In this document: positions 32,747 to 44,704 of the stretch, piece by piece
How positions within the stretch are numbered: position 1 is the first letter of the stretch
How the letters are laid out: each line of letters begins with the position of its first letter
Origin: Symbiodinium natans
Lineage: Eukaryota > Sar > Dinophyceae > Suessiales > Symbiodiniaceae
Assembly: GCA_905221605.1 (NCBI GenBank)
Contig: CAJNDS010002131.1
Coordinates: 1-64,000, forward strand
Direction of reading: 5' to 3'
Length of the DNA: 64,000 nt
The notes under the pieces: model-generated
What the model was told of the DNA's origin: nothing
Database searches by the model: none
What the model saw: only the letters and a program-made list of their open reading frames with translations
Position numbers and translations under genes: made by a program

Positions 32747-33041
32747 CCGCAGTCTCCATGCAAATCTTGTGGCAAGCCCCAGAGCTCCTCCCATTTTGGA
32801 ACGTCTTCTTCTTGAACGGACCTTGGCACTCGGCCACGTACACAAAACCTCTGTTGAGCCAAAATCCTAAACATCTTGCCTCCCGCCCAAGCCCTTCGGC
32901 CTTCGGCACTTCGGCACGACGCTGCATGCCCAAGCCCCTGGTGCTTCTGAAGCCGCGGACAAATGGTCCCAGCTAACCCCTGAAAGTTCTCGCACACAAG
33001 ACACCTCCCCGAAAATCCTTTCCAGCACATCCCAAACGACA

Positions 33042-33355
33042 CCCTAAACCCTAAACCCTAAACCCTAAACCCTAAACCCTAAACCCTAAACCCTAACACC
33101 CTAAGACCAGCGTCCCATAGATCTGAACGCACCATAATTCCCAGAAGCCGAGGCCGGTGCGGGGAGCCAGGTCCAATGTGAAGTGCCTCAAGGCCTCGGC
33201 TTCGTCGGCTTCTCGTGGTTTAGGGTTTAGGGTTTAGGGTTTGGGGTTTAGGGTTTAGGGTTTAGGGTTTAGGGTCTAGGGTTTAGGGTTTACAGGGTTT
33301 ACAGGGTTTAGGGTTTAGGGTTTGGGTTTTAGGGTTTGGGGTTTAGGGCTTAGGG
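33042..33355. repeat. Telomere-capped cassette 18
   Basis: C-array 33,042-33,106, 112-bp core, G-array 33,219-33,355 (about 19 units, increasingly degenerate to the right). Confidence 0.9.
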
Positions 33356-33454
33356 GCGCGACACCCTCAGCCGTACGAGAAGTGCCGAGTTGCGTGGGGC
33401 ATGCTGTTGGTGGTCTTTGTTTACAGTTCCACCCTGCCCTGGGCTTGTAGATAA

Positions 33455-33582
33455 TTAAAATATTAACAAACACACACAATAACAATAATCATCATAATAG
33501 TATCAAGATTAATGGTCTTAATAATATTAATAATATTAATAATAATATTAATAATAATCATAATAATAATAATATTATGGCT
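33455..33582. repeat. TAA-rich low-complexity tract
   Basis: AATAATATTAATAATA words over about 130 bases. Confidence 0.85.
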
Positions 33583-34256
33583 TTGGGTGACCTGAAAGGG
33601 CTTCCATCCTGCAGGGTCCAGATCACAAGCAACAAGTTGTCGGAACAATTACAACCAGCATCATAACCCCTGCCCCCCCAAAGCCCCATTATGGTCCTCT
33701 GGTTTTTATTTTATAGAATTATACACTATCATAACCCCCGCCCCCCCTCCTAAAAGAAAAAAGAAACCAAAAAAAAACAAAAACAACAACATTTGATACT
33801 CTTGAAGGCCGTACTGTGCCATGACTTTTTCAGGCCCCGGGCCAAGTCCACGACGCTGCCCGGAAGCGCCTGCTGGTTCACGGATGCTGAACTGCGCATG
33901 CCGGGGGCTTGGGGTTTATGGTATAGGGTTTGCAGGGTTTGTAGGGTTTATACAGGGTTTAAAGGGGTTTATAGGGTTCAGGGTAGTCCTGTGCACCCAG
34001 ATGAGGACAGTTCACGTCTGTTCAGACGGTGCCAGAGCCTGGGGAATGCTGGCCGGGCACTTTGCGGGGCTCAACGAACCCGAATAATTAGCAATTCTCG
34101 TGATCATGCGAAATCTGAACCCTAGAAATCCTGGACACCCGAAACTGCATTTGGCACATCCGCAATTCATGTCTAAAGCAACTTTTAGACATGTCCAAAA
34201 AAAGTATCCACTTGCAACGGTCAGCTGGCCCAACTCACAGACCCTGTTAGCCCCGA
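33583..34256. other. Non-coding stretch
   Basis: C- and A-rich tracts at 33,672-33,790 and TTTATAGGGTT-like degenerate repeats at 33,910-33,985. ORFs up to 110 codons are not recognisable. Confidence 0.45.
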
Positions 34257-34302
34257 ACCCTAAACCCTAAACCCTAAACCCTAAACCCTAAACCCTAAAC
34301 CC
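34257..34302 (-). repeat. CCCTAAA array
   Basis: Six to seven perfect units, without a partner G-array. Confidence 0.9.
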
Positions 34303-36172
34303 TGTCAGGCCTGTCGCGCGGAAGCAGGGCCGTAGCTCAAGGGCAGCCAGAGCCTGGTTTAGTGTTTGGGAATTGGGTTCAGGGCCTGGATCTTCCTTTT
34401 AATTGAGCAGCTGTAGCGGAGCTGCCGGATGCCAAACCTCCTCACTACCGGGCGGCGGGTTTTGGTTGTATGAAATTGTTTTCCATGCACACTTCTCGTG
34501 TCTTTATACACGAGAAGCTTTGCTGAGTAGTCGCCGTCGTACGATGTTGTGCAGTCGTGCTCGTTATAAAGTGAGTTCTGAAGATCTAAGCAGCGAAGCT
34601 ACTAGAGTTAAAGCTTCGTGTCGCGTTCACTAGCTATGAACCCTCAAGCATCATAGGGTTTCCAGCACAGGGCCAAAATTTGCGGATGGCAGGTAGCGCT
34701 ACAGGTATCTTGACAGCAGATGTGGGTGTGCCCAGTTGAAGCTTAAGCCCTCAACCTGGCCTGGCAGTGGAGATGAGAGACCAGTCGGCCATGGCACGCA
34801 TGTGCCTGGCCCACAAAACGTTGAGGAAGTTCGGATTGCAGGTCAGGAGTTGACGTTTGTATAGAATCTGCCGTCATGCTTGGGGTTTCGGGCAGTGCGA
34901 CCGAACAGTTCCAGAGTCAATAGGATGGCGGCATTCAGGAACATGCTGAGAGGCCTTTACCGCCCAAGCCGTATACCTTGTGCTCACATTCCGCTAGCCA
35001 AAGCACAAATGGACAGATAGTAGCCAGGAGACTGTAGATGGATGCAAATGGGGGTTTCCGAAATTGGGGGACCTTATTGGGGTCCTTACCCAAATAGCGC
35101 TGCATGTAAGTGCCCAGCACTCATGTTCCCAGGTCAACGAGGAGGATCGCGAAGTTAAGACGATCGCGACCCCGACACACCCGATTCCTGTGACCAGCCT
35201 GTGGTTGCAAGCTCTTGTTGACACGCAATTACACGAAAACGATGCCGCAACGCCGGCTTCGAAGTGTCGCGAACGCTTGCGTGCGGTGAGGCAGCAGCTT
35301 TCGATCTTGGGGATCGACCGCCCAAACTCCCCGACCTCCAACCCTCAAAGCAAGAACTCCTCGCTACGCAGTCCGGGAAAATGCATCATTCTATAGAATT
35401 TGTTTTGCAGCGCGCAAGATATCATTCCTGAAAGCTCAACACCTTAAGCTCGGATCCGTGAACCCTGAACCCTAAGCCCCGAAGGCACTGAAACTCGAAA
35501 CCCTTCTGGAGATTCAGAGACGCTCAGCCAAAGGGACGCCTGGGCTGGTACAGGTCCGAGTATTGTGTCAGGTCGCTGTCAGTGCCTCCGTAATCCTGCG
35601 GTTGGGAAGGTCTCAGGGCCTTAGTGTTTGTGGTGGTCTTTGAGCTTAGCGTTCAGGTTTTCCTGGGCTTGGGACTCAGGTATTCCGCTGTCTAGCTGTT
35701 CGCGTTCCTGAAATAGACAGAATCTCGGGACTTGCAGGCTTTCGCTGAAGGGACCACGGACTGCAGGCCCGCTTCAAAGTGTCAAAGCTTCTAATGTCGG
35801 GGCTTGGGCACGAAGTCGATCGCATGGCTTGAGGCTTCGGGCACACGTTGGCACAGGCAACAGTCAGAACCCAGCATCGTTGGCTTTGCATATGACTTAT
35901 CAAGACGTCTGAAGATGAACATCCATCCGCATTCGAAAGCCCGTCGTGTGAATGGATGCCACTACCTGTCAGAACAACAGCCTGAAACGGTTTCTCAGTC
36001 ATGCAGACGTGACCGATTTTGCTTCAGCATTCTGTCACAACATCCCGTGAGCAACTGGCAGGTGTGGCTGTGCTTGTTCCTTACATGAGCCTTGTCCAAC
36101 TTTTCGGGTGGGGATTCTGAACACTGAGGGACACCTCGCCTGACATGATGAACAGCTGAGCAGAAGAAGATA
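34303..36172. other. Non-coding stretch, 1.9 kb
   Basis: Free of telomeric arrays. Contains a partial D1 element (about 35,042-35,105). Opposing ORFs of 108-115 codons (34,994-35,396, 35,676-36,002) show no domain. Confidence 0.45.
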
Positions 36173-36213
36173 CCCTAAACCCTAAACCCTAAACCCTAAA
36201 CCCTGAACCCTGA
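36173..36213 (-). repeat. CCCTAAA array
   Basis: Six units, the last two CCCTGAA. Confidence 0.85.
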
Positions 36214-36321
36214 ACAACAAACTCGCATCAATTCCCATCATCTCCGAATCCTTCCAGCCATCGGCAAAATGTGGCTGCACGTGCAACCAATATGGAAGAA
36301 GAACCTCGGGCTTGGCAACGC

Positions 36322-36577
36322 CCCTAAACCCTAAACCCTAAACCCTAAACCCTAAACCCTAAACCCTAAACCCTAAACCCTAAACCCTAAACCCTAAACC
36401 CTAAACCTAAACCCTAAACCCTAAACCCTAAACCCTAAACCCTAGACCCTAGACCCTAGACCCTAAACCCTAAACCCTAAACCCTAAACCCTAAACCCTA
36501 GACCCTAAACGCTAAACGCTAAACGCTAAACCCTAAACCCTAAACCCTAAACCCTAAACCCTAAACCCTAAACCCTG
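36322..36577 (-). repeat. Longest C-array, with block variants
   Basis: About 36 units. Variant units occur in blocks: consecutive CCCTAGA units near 36,445-36,465, and three CGCTAAA near 36,505-36,525. One six-base unit breaks the phase near 36,407. Confidence 0.92.
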
Positions 36578-36889
36578 ACCATCCCTGAGCCTGAACCCTC
36601 CTAGAAGCCTACCTCCCGAACCCAAAACCTACCTTTTTTGTAGGCTCTTATTCTAAACCCCTTACAGGATCTTACGGTAAGAAAGCTATGAAGCCTCACA
36701 AAATACACTTGCACAAAACTTCGCAGAGAACCCGCGGAGGCGATGTACTTTCTTCTTCCCTGCTCAAAGTGTCACGGGGCCACCACCCAACCCACAGCCC
36801 CTCACTGGCTTTAGGGTGCCCTCAATTCCCACATATGGTGACGATTCCAGGCCGAAGTAGGGCAAACGAGCGGATGATCCAAGCTATTT

Positions 36890-36967
36890 CTTAGTAGGGA
36901 ATGAGGGAATGAGGTACCCTATGTAATCCCTGAACGGGTATATAAAGGGCCTTCATTCACTACTAAG
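36890..36967. mobile_element. Family F1 inverted-repeat element
   Basis: 78 bp. CTTAGTAGGGAATGA at the left pairs with TTCATTCACTACTAAG at the right. The interior GGGAATGAGGTACCCT is shared with 30,611-30,681. Confidence 0.8.
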
Positions 36968-37507
36968 AATGATCGGGGTAAGCCTTCAACGAACCTCTCT
37001 GGGCTTCCGCTCCAAGGTCTTCCTAAAGCTTTCGGGCCCAGGCGAGGCTCTCTTTGTCGGCCTTTTGGGTGCCTTCTTACGGCACCTCGCCCAAGCCCCC
37101 AGGCCAAAGAACCCTAACAGGGGGGGCTTAGGATTCGGGTTCATGAGTCTATGAACTCAAAAACTACAGTGGCAAGGAGCCATCTCGTGGTCGAAGTCCA
37201 CCTCGGCTCGATTCAGGTTCTGTGGCGGCAGAGGGCCATGGGGCTTTCAGGATTGCGGAATTGCCCTATCATCCAGGAAGGTGCCCATCAACCCCTGCTT
37301 TGGGTAAACAGCTAACGGATGTTAACGTTTTAGGTGAGGCTTAGGGTTGTGCACCCACCCTGCTCGGATAACTGTGGGATTCGGTCCTCATGCCTTTTAA
37401 AACTTAACACCGAGGGTTGTCCTGCTGCAGTTTTCACACGGAACGATATACCCTTTCAGCATCTGACTCTGAGGCCGACTCCCAACATCCGGCTTCCATG
37501 GCAACAA

Positions 37508-37578
37508 CTTAGTTGTCCAGTACCTAGGGGAACTAAAGGTTAACCTTCGGGATTCTAAGGGGATTCTACCACCTCTCA
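37508..37578. mobile_element. Truncated family E element
   Basis: Begins CTTAGTTGTCCAGTACC and follows family E through GGGGATTCTACCACC. The right half is missing, so no TSD. Confidence 0.7.
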
Positions 37579-37688
37579 AAACGTGGCACATTTTGGTCCA
37601 GGGGGCATCGCCGACCTGAAAAGGAGCCTGCGACGGGCGCTGCCCAACGTACGTGCGGTAGAGCATTGTGGCATACTGGCCTGATGAG

Positions 37689-37806
37689 GTTAGGGTTTAG
37701 GGTTTAGGGTTTAGGGTTTAGGGTTTAGGGTTTAGGGTTTAGGGTTTAGGGTTTAGGGTTTAGGGTTTAGGGTTTAGGGTTTAGGGTTTAGGGTTTAGGG
37801 TTTAGG
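37689..37806 (+). repeat. TTTAGGG array
   Basis: About 17 essentially perfect units, one of the most homogeneous arrays. It lies 157 bp left of a C-array. Confidence 0.93.
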
Positions 37807-37963
37807 ATCTGATACCAACAACACCCGAGTAATGGGCCTCCCGCACATCAGTGCTGTTTGCGGCTTTCAGGGTTCTAGGGTTAGGATTTAGGATGCAGGG
37901 TTCCTGCTTAAAGCTCCAGAGACATTTCACAACTGCTGCTTGAATGGAAGATTAGCCGCTCAA

Positions 37964-38217
37964 ACCCTAAACCCTAAACCCTAAGCCCTAAACCCTAAAC
38001 CCTAAACCCTAAACCCTTGGTAAACTGCAAGGTGTAGGACTCCGGGGTGCCAGAGGCAGCACTCAGTCGTCAAGCGGCTGATGTCAAGGCCCTCCTGCTC
38101 CAGTCTGCCTGTCCTTCGAATGTTTTCATGTGAGAGCCATGGAATGGGCTTTAGGGTTTAGGGTTTAGGGTTTAGGGTTTAGGCTTTGGGGTTTAGGGTT
38201 TAGGGTTTAGGGTTTAG
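37964..38217. repeat. Telomere-capped cassette 19
   Basis: C-array 37,964-38,017, 133-bp core, G-array 38,151-38,217. Confidence 0.85.
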
Positions 38218-38600
38218 GTGCCTCTATTTTGCTTTGCCGCAGGTGTAAAGAGGAGGACTTGAAACCTCTTGATCTAGGTGCAGAGACTGTGCAGGATCCA
38301 ACCTCATGGAATTTCCGACAGGGGTCAGCAGCATCACCAGCAGTCGACGCGCAAAGCTGCTGCCTACCGAGTTTAGGCTATCGGGTAAGGGTGTAGTTGG
38401 GGTTTAGGGTTTAGGGTTTAGGGCTGAGGGAGACACACGCCAAAGCCTTTGAGCGTCCATAATTTTAGTGCCTACTTATCGGGCTGAGCCCCATAAGCCC
38501 TGCAACACATGTTGAGTCACAGCGGAAAGAGAGCGCTTAGGGGTTGTAGATGCCAGTGGCCAGGACAGTAATCCTAGAGAAAGTCGCAATCACTGCTAAA

Positions 38601-38766
38601 AACCCTAAACCCTAAACCCCAAAACCCTGAACCCTAAGCCCTAAACCCTGAACCTCATAAGCCTGCAGCCTGGGGATGTCCAAAGCGAGACGTTCTACTG
38701 CTTCGATCTGGTTCGAAGATATGCTTCCCACTGCGAGTTTAGGGTTGAGGGTTTAGGGTTTAGGGT
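38601..38766. repeat. Telomere-capped cassette 20 (short)
   Basis: C-array 38,601-38,655, 81-bp core, G-array 38,737-38,766. Confidence 0.75.
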
Positions 38767-38822
38767 TGGTCTCCTACACCTGGAGAGGAACGCAGGACTC
38801 AATATTGGGGGCCTTGTTTGTG

Positions 38823-38910
38823 TTAGAATAGGGTTTTGGGGGTTCTTACAGTTTTCCCTGTAAAGGGACCCTAGGGCGAATATTACTAGTAAGTATTCCG
38901 ACCCCTATGG
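38823..38910. mobile_element. Family C element, reverse orientation
   Basis: TTAGAATAGGGTTTTGGGGG, AAAGGGACCCTAGGG and AGTATTCCGACCCCTAT in order. The left terminus is missing. Confidence 0.65.
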
Positions 38911-39069
38911 TTTTGCCCATTCCGCGAGCCTCGCGGCAGCGTTCGTGGGCACAGCGCGTCGAGGCACACGGAGGTACCCCCGTCAGAGCGATCGAAATAG
39001 GACCTCATCCCCGGCACCATTGGGGTTTTAGGGTTTAGGGCGTTTGGGTTCTAGTGTTTTTAGTGTTTA

Positions 39070-39170
39070 GGGTTTCCGAAGATAGGGGTACCTCTTTTGG
39101 GGGTCCCTTTTAAGGAGATTCCGTTGTAGTTCGGGGTATGAAAGGGGTACGCCTCTTTTGGGAAATACCC
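39070..39170. mobile_element. Family D2 element
   Basis: 101 bp. GGGTTTCCGAAGATAGGGG at the left pairs with CTCTTTTGGGAAATACCC at the right. Confidence 0.75.
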
Positions 39171-39617
39171 ATTTGGAACAGAGTTTGAGGTAGTGTTGGC
39201 CGTTTCTACGGCTTCAGGAAGTAGGACTGCGTGAGGGTGGGGTGTTGGGGATCCGCACTCGGCGCCAACCCACAAGAGTTGGGCCGACTGGTTGTGATAG
39301 GGTTCTTAAGGAAGGGGGGTTCATGGGGGGTAGGTGCCTAGGGAACCTTTGGGAAGCTTCGGGAGCCTTAGGGAGTAGTGGGGAGTATTCGGGAACCTTG
39401 GGTTACATACCCCCCTTTGACCCTCAACACCCCAAACCTCCAAGAGTAGTACTCTGAGGCCCATTGTTCAGAACCCGATTCTTTAGGCTTAAGGGTGTAG
39501 GGTCCTCATGGTAACACACACACACACACCCCAATCCCAAAAAACACGACCAGAACCTTAACTGGGGGATGTGGGACTGAAGGATTAACATAAACTGAAG
39601 GATTAACATAAGGCCAA
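39171..39617. other. Non-coding stretch
   Basis: Contains a CA run (about 39,511-39,530) and an 18-bp tandem duplication, CTGAAGGATTAACATAA, at about 39,576-39,612. No gene. Confidence 0.5.
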
Positions 39618-39725
39618 TATAGGGACCTGAATAATTTGAATAGGGTTTTGGGGGTGATTGCTATTATCGTATAAAACTAAAGGGGCCATAGGAGAATATT
39701 GTCAGCAACCATTCCGACCCCTATA
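39618..39725. mobile_element. Family C element, complete
   Basis: 108 bp including terminal TATA on both sides: TATAGGGACCTGAATAATT at the left and CCATTCCGACCCCTATA at the right. TATA may be the TSD or the outermost bases of the inverted repeat. Confidence 0.8.
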
Positions 39726-40093
39726 TCACACAGTGGAATAATCTTGCCCCCTGCCTGGGCAACCAGGAGCGCTCGAAATCTTCTGCTTGAAGGGCCCACG
39801 GGAGAGCAGTATCTGGCCAGCACCATGACTGGATCTTGTACTTGAAAGTCGCTGACTGATTGTGCAGAGAACTAACGACGGTGGCGCATTCATACCAAAG
39901 AGCCCGACACACAAGAGCCATGAGGTTTCAGGCCGCCCCGCCCGAAAACAATAGAGTTTTCAAGAGGTCTTTGAGTTTGTTGGGACCCTAATCGAATATT
40001 ATATAACACGATTATATTGGGCCATGGGGGTGCTCTAAGAGGTCTTCGAAATTTGGAAGTATAACCTGGGATTGCCATACTATATTATCTAGG

Positions 40094-40182
40094 ATGGCCC
40101 CTTAAAGCCCTCTGAAAAATATTCCTAAACATGATCCTCTTAAACCCAATAGGGAAAACACGAGATGTCCCCAGGGTCTACC
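40094..40182. mobile_element. Family J element
   Basis: ATGGCCCCTTAAAGCCCTCT at the left and CCAGGGTCTACC at the right. No exact TSD. Confidence 0.65.
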
Positions 40183-40304
40183 GAGTTACAGGGCGATAGG
40201 GTTTAGGGGGGGTTGAGGGATCTGAGAAATGGTCGGGATGCCTGTGGCTTCCAACTTCTCGAGAAAGACCTGGCAAATATCTAGGGTCTTGGGTTAAAGG
40301 ATTT

Positions 40305-40390
40305 GGGGGCTTCCGGTAGCTTCCGACATTAGGGGTACCTTCTAGGGTCCTTATTACAAGGGGATCCTACGATTTGCCATATGGCGGTCT
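40305..40390. mobile_element. Partial family D1 element
   Basis: TAGCTTCCGACATTAGGGGT, ACCTTCTAGGGTCCTTATTA and GGATCCTACGATTTG match the left half of the family. Confidence 0.5.
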
Positions 40391-40754
40391 AGGGCTTAGG
40401 GTTCAAGAGCATCAACGCGACAGCAAAGTGGGGGGATCAGCACGCTGAACCCTAAACCCAAGACAGTGAATAGACACTGAACCCTAAATTTTACACCCTG
40501 AACCCTGCCTGAGCCATGAACACTTTTTGTTCGCGAACAGTTTACAGCTAGAGCCGAACCTGGCTTAAACCCGAAAAATCCCAGACAGTTGATTGTGTGG
40601 GTTTGGGGATCGGAATCTACAAGCGCACGGGGCTTGGGATTTTCAAGAACTAAAATGATTCTCCAACTTGGGGGGGGGGAGGGGGGGGGAGCCTCGTACC
40701 CCCTACACACTGCCTAAAGTAGCTCCGAATGCTGCGCTTGACGCTCGAAGCCGT

Positions 40755-41034
40755 CCTAAAACCCTAAACCCTAAACCCTAAACCCTAAACCCTAAACCCT
40801 AAACCCTAAACCCTAAACCCTAAACCTCAAACTCACCAAAGCCGAGCTACCCCGGTGGACGGCAGAGAGAGGTTCAGAGGCAAAGCAAAGTCCCATGGGT
40901 TCAGCAGAATGCCATCCTCAGGCGCCGGGCTGGGGTTTAGGGTTTAGGGTTTAGGGTTTAGGGTTTAGGGTTTAGGGTTTAGGGTTTAGGGTTTAGGGTT
41001 TAGGATTTAGGGTTTAGGGTTTAGGGCTTAGGGC
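40755..41034. repeat. Telomere-capped cassette 21
   Basis: C-array 40,755-40,825 (10 units), 110-bp core, G-array 40,936-41,034 (14 units). Confidence 0.92.
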
Positions 41035-41159
41035 CTCCCTCGCCTGCCCTTGAAGCAGCGTTTTCAGGCTCATTCTGGTTCTGCGGTGTGTTATAAGACG
41101 GTTTTAAAAAGTTCGAGATGCGGCTTAAAGGGGTCAGTTCAAAGCTTGGGCCATAGACA

Positions 41160-41388
41160 ACCCTAAACCCTAAACCCTAAGGCCCTAAACCCTACACCCC
41201 TAAACCCTAAATCCGAAATCTCCTTCAGCCCGTGCTCGCTTACTGTATTTCCACCTCTCCGCTTAGGGGCAGCGAAGGAGAGAAGCGAACCCCGCCCCCA
41301 GCCCCCCCGCCCCGCTTGAAGGGCTTCAGCACCCTAAACCCTAAACCCTAAACCCTAAACCCTAAACCCTAAACCCTAAACCCTAAAC
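41160..41388 (-). repeat. Two C-arrays
   Basis: Degenerate array 41,160-41,213 and a clean one 41,331-41,388 (eight units), same orientation. Confidence 0.85.
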
Positions 41389-43026
41389 CAGGGAGTCTAT
41401 TCTCGACGTTGTTCCGCTCGGCCTACTCTCTGTCCTCTTCCTTCGCTAACCCTTGATGTAAGCTGGAAACCTCAAGCCTCAGGCAAAGTTCAAAGCCCTG
41501 ACTTGCAGACCCAGCTTCCATGGGTAAGCTTGTGCCTCCGTCCACAACCTCGCCAGGTTCACGCTGGAGGTGATGAAATTTGCCAAGCGGGGTCATCCCT
41601 CCACCGACTCCCTCCCAAAAAGGTGACAAAAAAAAACAGGTTTTAAGTGTGAATAGCAGATCGGGCCAATGTATGCCACTGCAAGCAGTGGAAGACCACC
41701 AAGAAGTACTCAAAAGTCGATGCTCGAAAAAGCGGAGCCTCGGGGACGACGACTCAAGATTCAGGCCTCATGCATGAGCAACGACACGACAACAATGCTC
41801 CGGGCAAGGAGCGTGCGCATGGGACTGGGTCGGGAGTACCGTTTCAAACCTCGCATGGAAACGGTCGAAAGAGCTACGAGGCACATTCCCATTACGAATT
41901 TACGACATCGATCGGCTGAAGTGCCAAGTTGTGCTCGGCCTGAGGGACGAGTGCGATTTGGCACACTGAACGATGCAAGAAAAATTTGGTTCTTACGATG
42001 CAAATGACAAGGCCAACAACCGTGTGCCAAACGGGACCTAAGAGCAACCAAAACAACCGACCAACCAATGTGCGCTGTGGTAGGTGAGTCGGGAAGCAGT
42101 ACCGATCAGGCCTCCCCTACCGAGTACCCTCTGTCTGTGAGCTGCTTGGGGCACAAGAAACAAGTGTGGTACCAACAAGATGCGGTGATCGTGTAGAATG
42201 AAAGCGCCCTCTCCGGCCCCACAAAAACTCAAGGCTCAGGTAAGTCTTCGTTTGATATAACAAAGCACATGCTGCTGGACGCAATATATGAAGTTGTACT
42301 GCTGGTACTCGCGTCGTAGCAGCCAGCAGAAAGAGGCCAGGACCATGCGAAAAGCCAGCCCGAAGCAAAATCAAAAGCAACCACACTCACAGTTGTGCAT
42401 GTACACACTCAGGAAGTTTCATGACGCTGCTGCCACAGCAGTTCGACCCCATCGGCAACGACACGGAGTCTGGAATGATTGCAGTTTCTAAGCCCAAAAT
42501 GGGCCGTCCCAAGCGTGCTTGCCACGCATTTTCCGGTACCTGTCTCCGCACCTACCTCCCAGAAGAAATCCGTGGACACGTGCACACAAGATGTCGGAAC
42601 CCCGCCCCATGGAGCTGACAACGCCCAGCACCCGCCTGCAGTGCAAGGAGCACGGCGTTAAAGAGGCGAATCAGCGCTGCTTCGGTTTTTGGCTGGCCAT
42701 GGCTTGCCTTCGGGGAGATTTGGGGTGCAGCTTAGGGCTGTAGGCAGGTTAGGGGTTTTGTTGGGCAGTTTAGGGTTTTTAGGCAATTCTTGCAAAGGGG
42801 CTCGTCATTGGCATGGAACTTTCGTTCGGGCCTGTTGAGCTGTAACGCGGCTTAGTGCTTCAGGCTTTACGTGGCAGTCTGAGCAGGCCCGGTATCAGAG
42901 GATGAGCGCCCTTCACCAAAGAATAGATTCAAAGCCTAGCGCCACACTCGGTGCCAACATCCCAAGATTAGGAATCCCTGCAGACCATCCATGGCCCAAC
43001 AGCCCACATCAGCTGGCAGGATGTAT
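41389..43026. other. Non-coding stretch, 1.6 kb
   Basis: Free of telomeric arrays. Many overlapping ORFs of 60-112 codons on both strands (for example 41,669-42,007 plus) with no domain I recognise. Confidence 0.4.
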
Positions 43027-43141
43027 TTTAGGGGTCGGAATAATTCCAATATTTTTTCCCTTGTGACCCCTTTGTAAATTCTACTATGATAACCCCCCCC
43101 CCCCCTGCCAAGACCCTATTCCAATTATTCAGGCCCGTATA
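43027..43141. mobile_element. Family C element with C homopolymer
   Basis: TTTAGGGGTCGGAATAATTC at the left, a 13-base C run inside, ATTATTCAGGCCCGTATA at the right. A 136-codon ORF (43,086-43,496 plus) begins inside it. Confidence 0.75.
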
Positions 43142-43709
43142 CTCTCGCCGAGGCTCTAAGAAGGTGTCCACGGAAGAGGCGTGCTCCCCTCCCACAGCTG
43201 CGACTAGCTCCTCGCAGGTTTCCATTCACGGCCTTGCTGGGTTGACGGTTCTGATTTGGGGATTCGATTTCTTTTTGGCCGAGTCGGAGCAAGTGGCCGT
43301 CTACCGCAATTTTACGCAGTGCTCCTGTGATGTGAGCATGGGGCTCTTCATACAAGTCTATGTCAATGTTGTCGACCAAGCATCAAAAGATATCCTTCCT
43401 GTGAGTCCAGTAGGTCATGGTAACATGTACCTAGCCCTGACCCCTACATACCTCGCATGGAACTCCAATCGCGATGCGCAGCACCGAAAGTCCTGAACCT
43501 TCACACCTGCAAACGCATGTTGGTTGCCCACAGCGACAAATCCTTGCCCAGCGCAGGCAAATCCGTCTGCAGCGTTGCCACGCAGTAGCCTGCACCGTTG
43601 GCGCAGCCGGGGGGCTTCAAGCTGTACTAAACTGCACAAAGCCCCCAAACCCACAGCCCGAACCCAGACGAAAAAGGAAGCCCCAAAGTTGAGAAAGCTC
43701 TGATCTTGG
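43142..43709. other. Unassigned stretch with opposing ORFs
   Basis: Both strands are open for 80-136 codons here. No domain is recognised, so I leave it uncalled. Confidence 0.35.
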
Positions 43710-43795
43710 CCCTAAACCCTAAACCCTAAACCCTAAACCCTAAACCCTAAACCCTAAACCCTAAACCCTAAACCCTAAACCCTAAACCCTACACC
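43710..43795 (-). repeat. CCCTAAA array
   Basis: Twelve near-perfect units. Confidence 0.93.
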
Positions 43796-43909
43796 CGGGA
43801 TGGAATCAACCCACGTCCACCTGCCTTCTCGCTGGTATGCCTGGAACAAGGGAGCGCCCTGCTCCAGGCCGATGATGAGCACTGATGCTGCTGGGTGGTG
43901 GAACCTGCC

Positions 43910-44182
43910 CTAAACCCTAAACCCTAAACCCTAAACCCTAAACCCTAAACCCTAAACCCCAAACCCCAAACCCCAAACCCCAAACCCTAAACCAACCCTA
44001 AACCCCAAACCCCAAACCCCCAAACCCTGCGAAGTTCAGGGCTTCGGAATCCTGATTTAGGGGTGATGCGCACAGAAAGCTCTGGATCCTGAGATCCGTC
44101 TACAGCCAAGCCCAGAGGCCGCAAAGGATCCACAGGTTTAGGGTTTAGGGTTTAGGGTTTAGGGTTTAGGGTTTAGGGGAGC
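43910..44182. repeat. Telomere-capped cassette 22
   Basis: C-array 43,910-44,028 with blocks of CCCCAAA, 108-bp core, G-array 44,137-44,182. Confidence 0.88.
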
Positions 44183-44190
44183 ATTTTTGG

Positions 44191-44294
44191 GTTTTCCCCC
44201 ATATACTAAGAGTCCTTAGTAGGGTGTATACTAGGGGGGGGGGGGGTACTCTAATCCCTGTGAAGGACTGCTGAGATAAGGGTGAACATCCCAA
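44191..44294. mobile_element. Family A element with G homopolymer
   Basis: TTGGGTTTTCCCCCATATACTA at the left (with one small indel) and GGTGAACATCCCAA at the right. A 13-base G run sits inside. Confidence 0.65.
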
Positions 44295-44343
44295 GGGGTA
44301 CATTATGCCGAAATCATGCGGAATCTTAGCCTAAGCCCGAGAA

Positions 44344-44458
44344 CTACCCAAAGAGCCTAATACCCCTTAATTCAGGAATATACCTTAAACCACATTAAGC
44401 ATCCCTATATAAACTAAGCAATATTCACTAATTAAGGGATATGGGGCTCTTTGGGTAG
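44344..44458. mobile_element. Family H long-hairpin element
   Basis: 115 bp. CTACCCAAAGAGCCTAATAC at the left pairs with ATGGGGCTCTTTGGGTAG at the right, and the pairing continues through TTAATT to about 29 bp. Confidence 0.82.
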
Positions 44459-44638
44459 CATGAAACTGCAGGCAGGGCGCAGCACCGACTCAAGCGCAGC
44501 GTAGTTGGGCTGGCCGAACTGAGCGTCGGCGAGCGGGAAAAGCAGGAAGAAGTTTGGCCCAGTGGCCTGCGGCAGGGTGCCCTGCACCCTAAAGACCTAA
44601 ACGCTATCTGCGACGCTTCATTACACCAGGGTCATGGT

Positions 44639-44704
44639 TTGGGATGCTCCCCCTGATACTAGCAGTCTTTAGCAGGGATTATGATAGTTGGGGGAACATT
44701 CCAA
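44639..44704. mobile_element. Family A 66-bp element with exact 8-bp TSD
   Basis: TTGGGATGCTCCCCC at the left pairs with GGGGGAACATTCCAA at the right. The element is bounded by GTCATGGT at 44,631-44,638 and 44,705-44,712. It is the shortest element with a perfect duplication in the window. Confidence 0.9.

Larger units (their letters stand above)
36578..37688. other. Non-coding stretch
   Basis: Contains the F1 element and the truncated family E copy. No gene recognised. Confidence 0.5.

Noticed and set aside
32854-32865. Possible relic of the dinoflagellate spliced leader (TTGAGCCAAAAT, reverse strand)
   Set aside because: Only 12 bases match the leader as I remember it, without the rest of the 22-mer. 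Chance is plausible.
43086-43496. 136-codon plus-strand ORF
   Set aside because: Its first part is translated from a family C element, and the opposite strand is open over the same bases.
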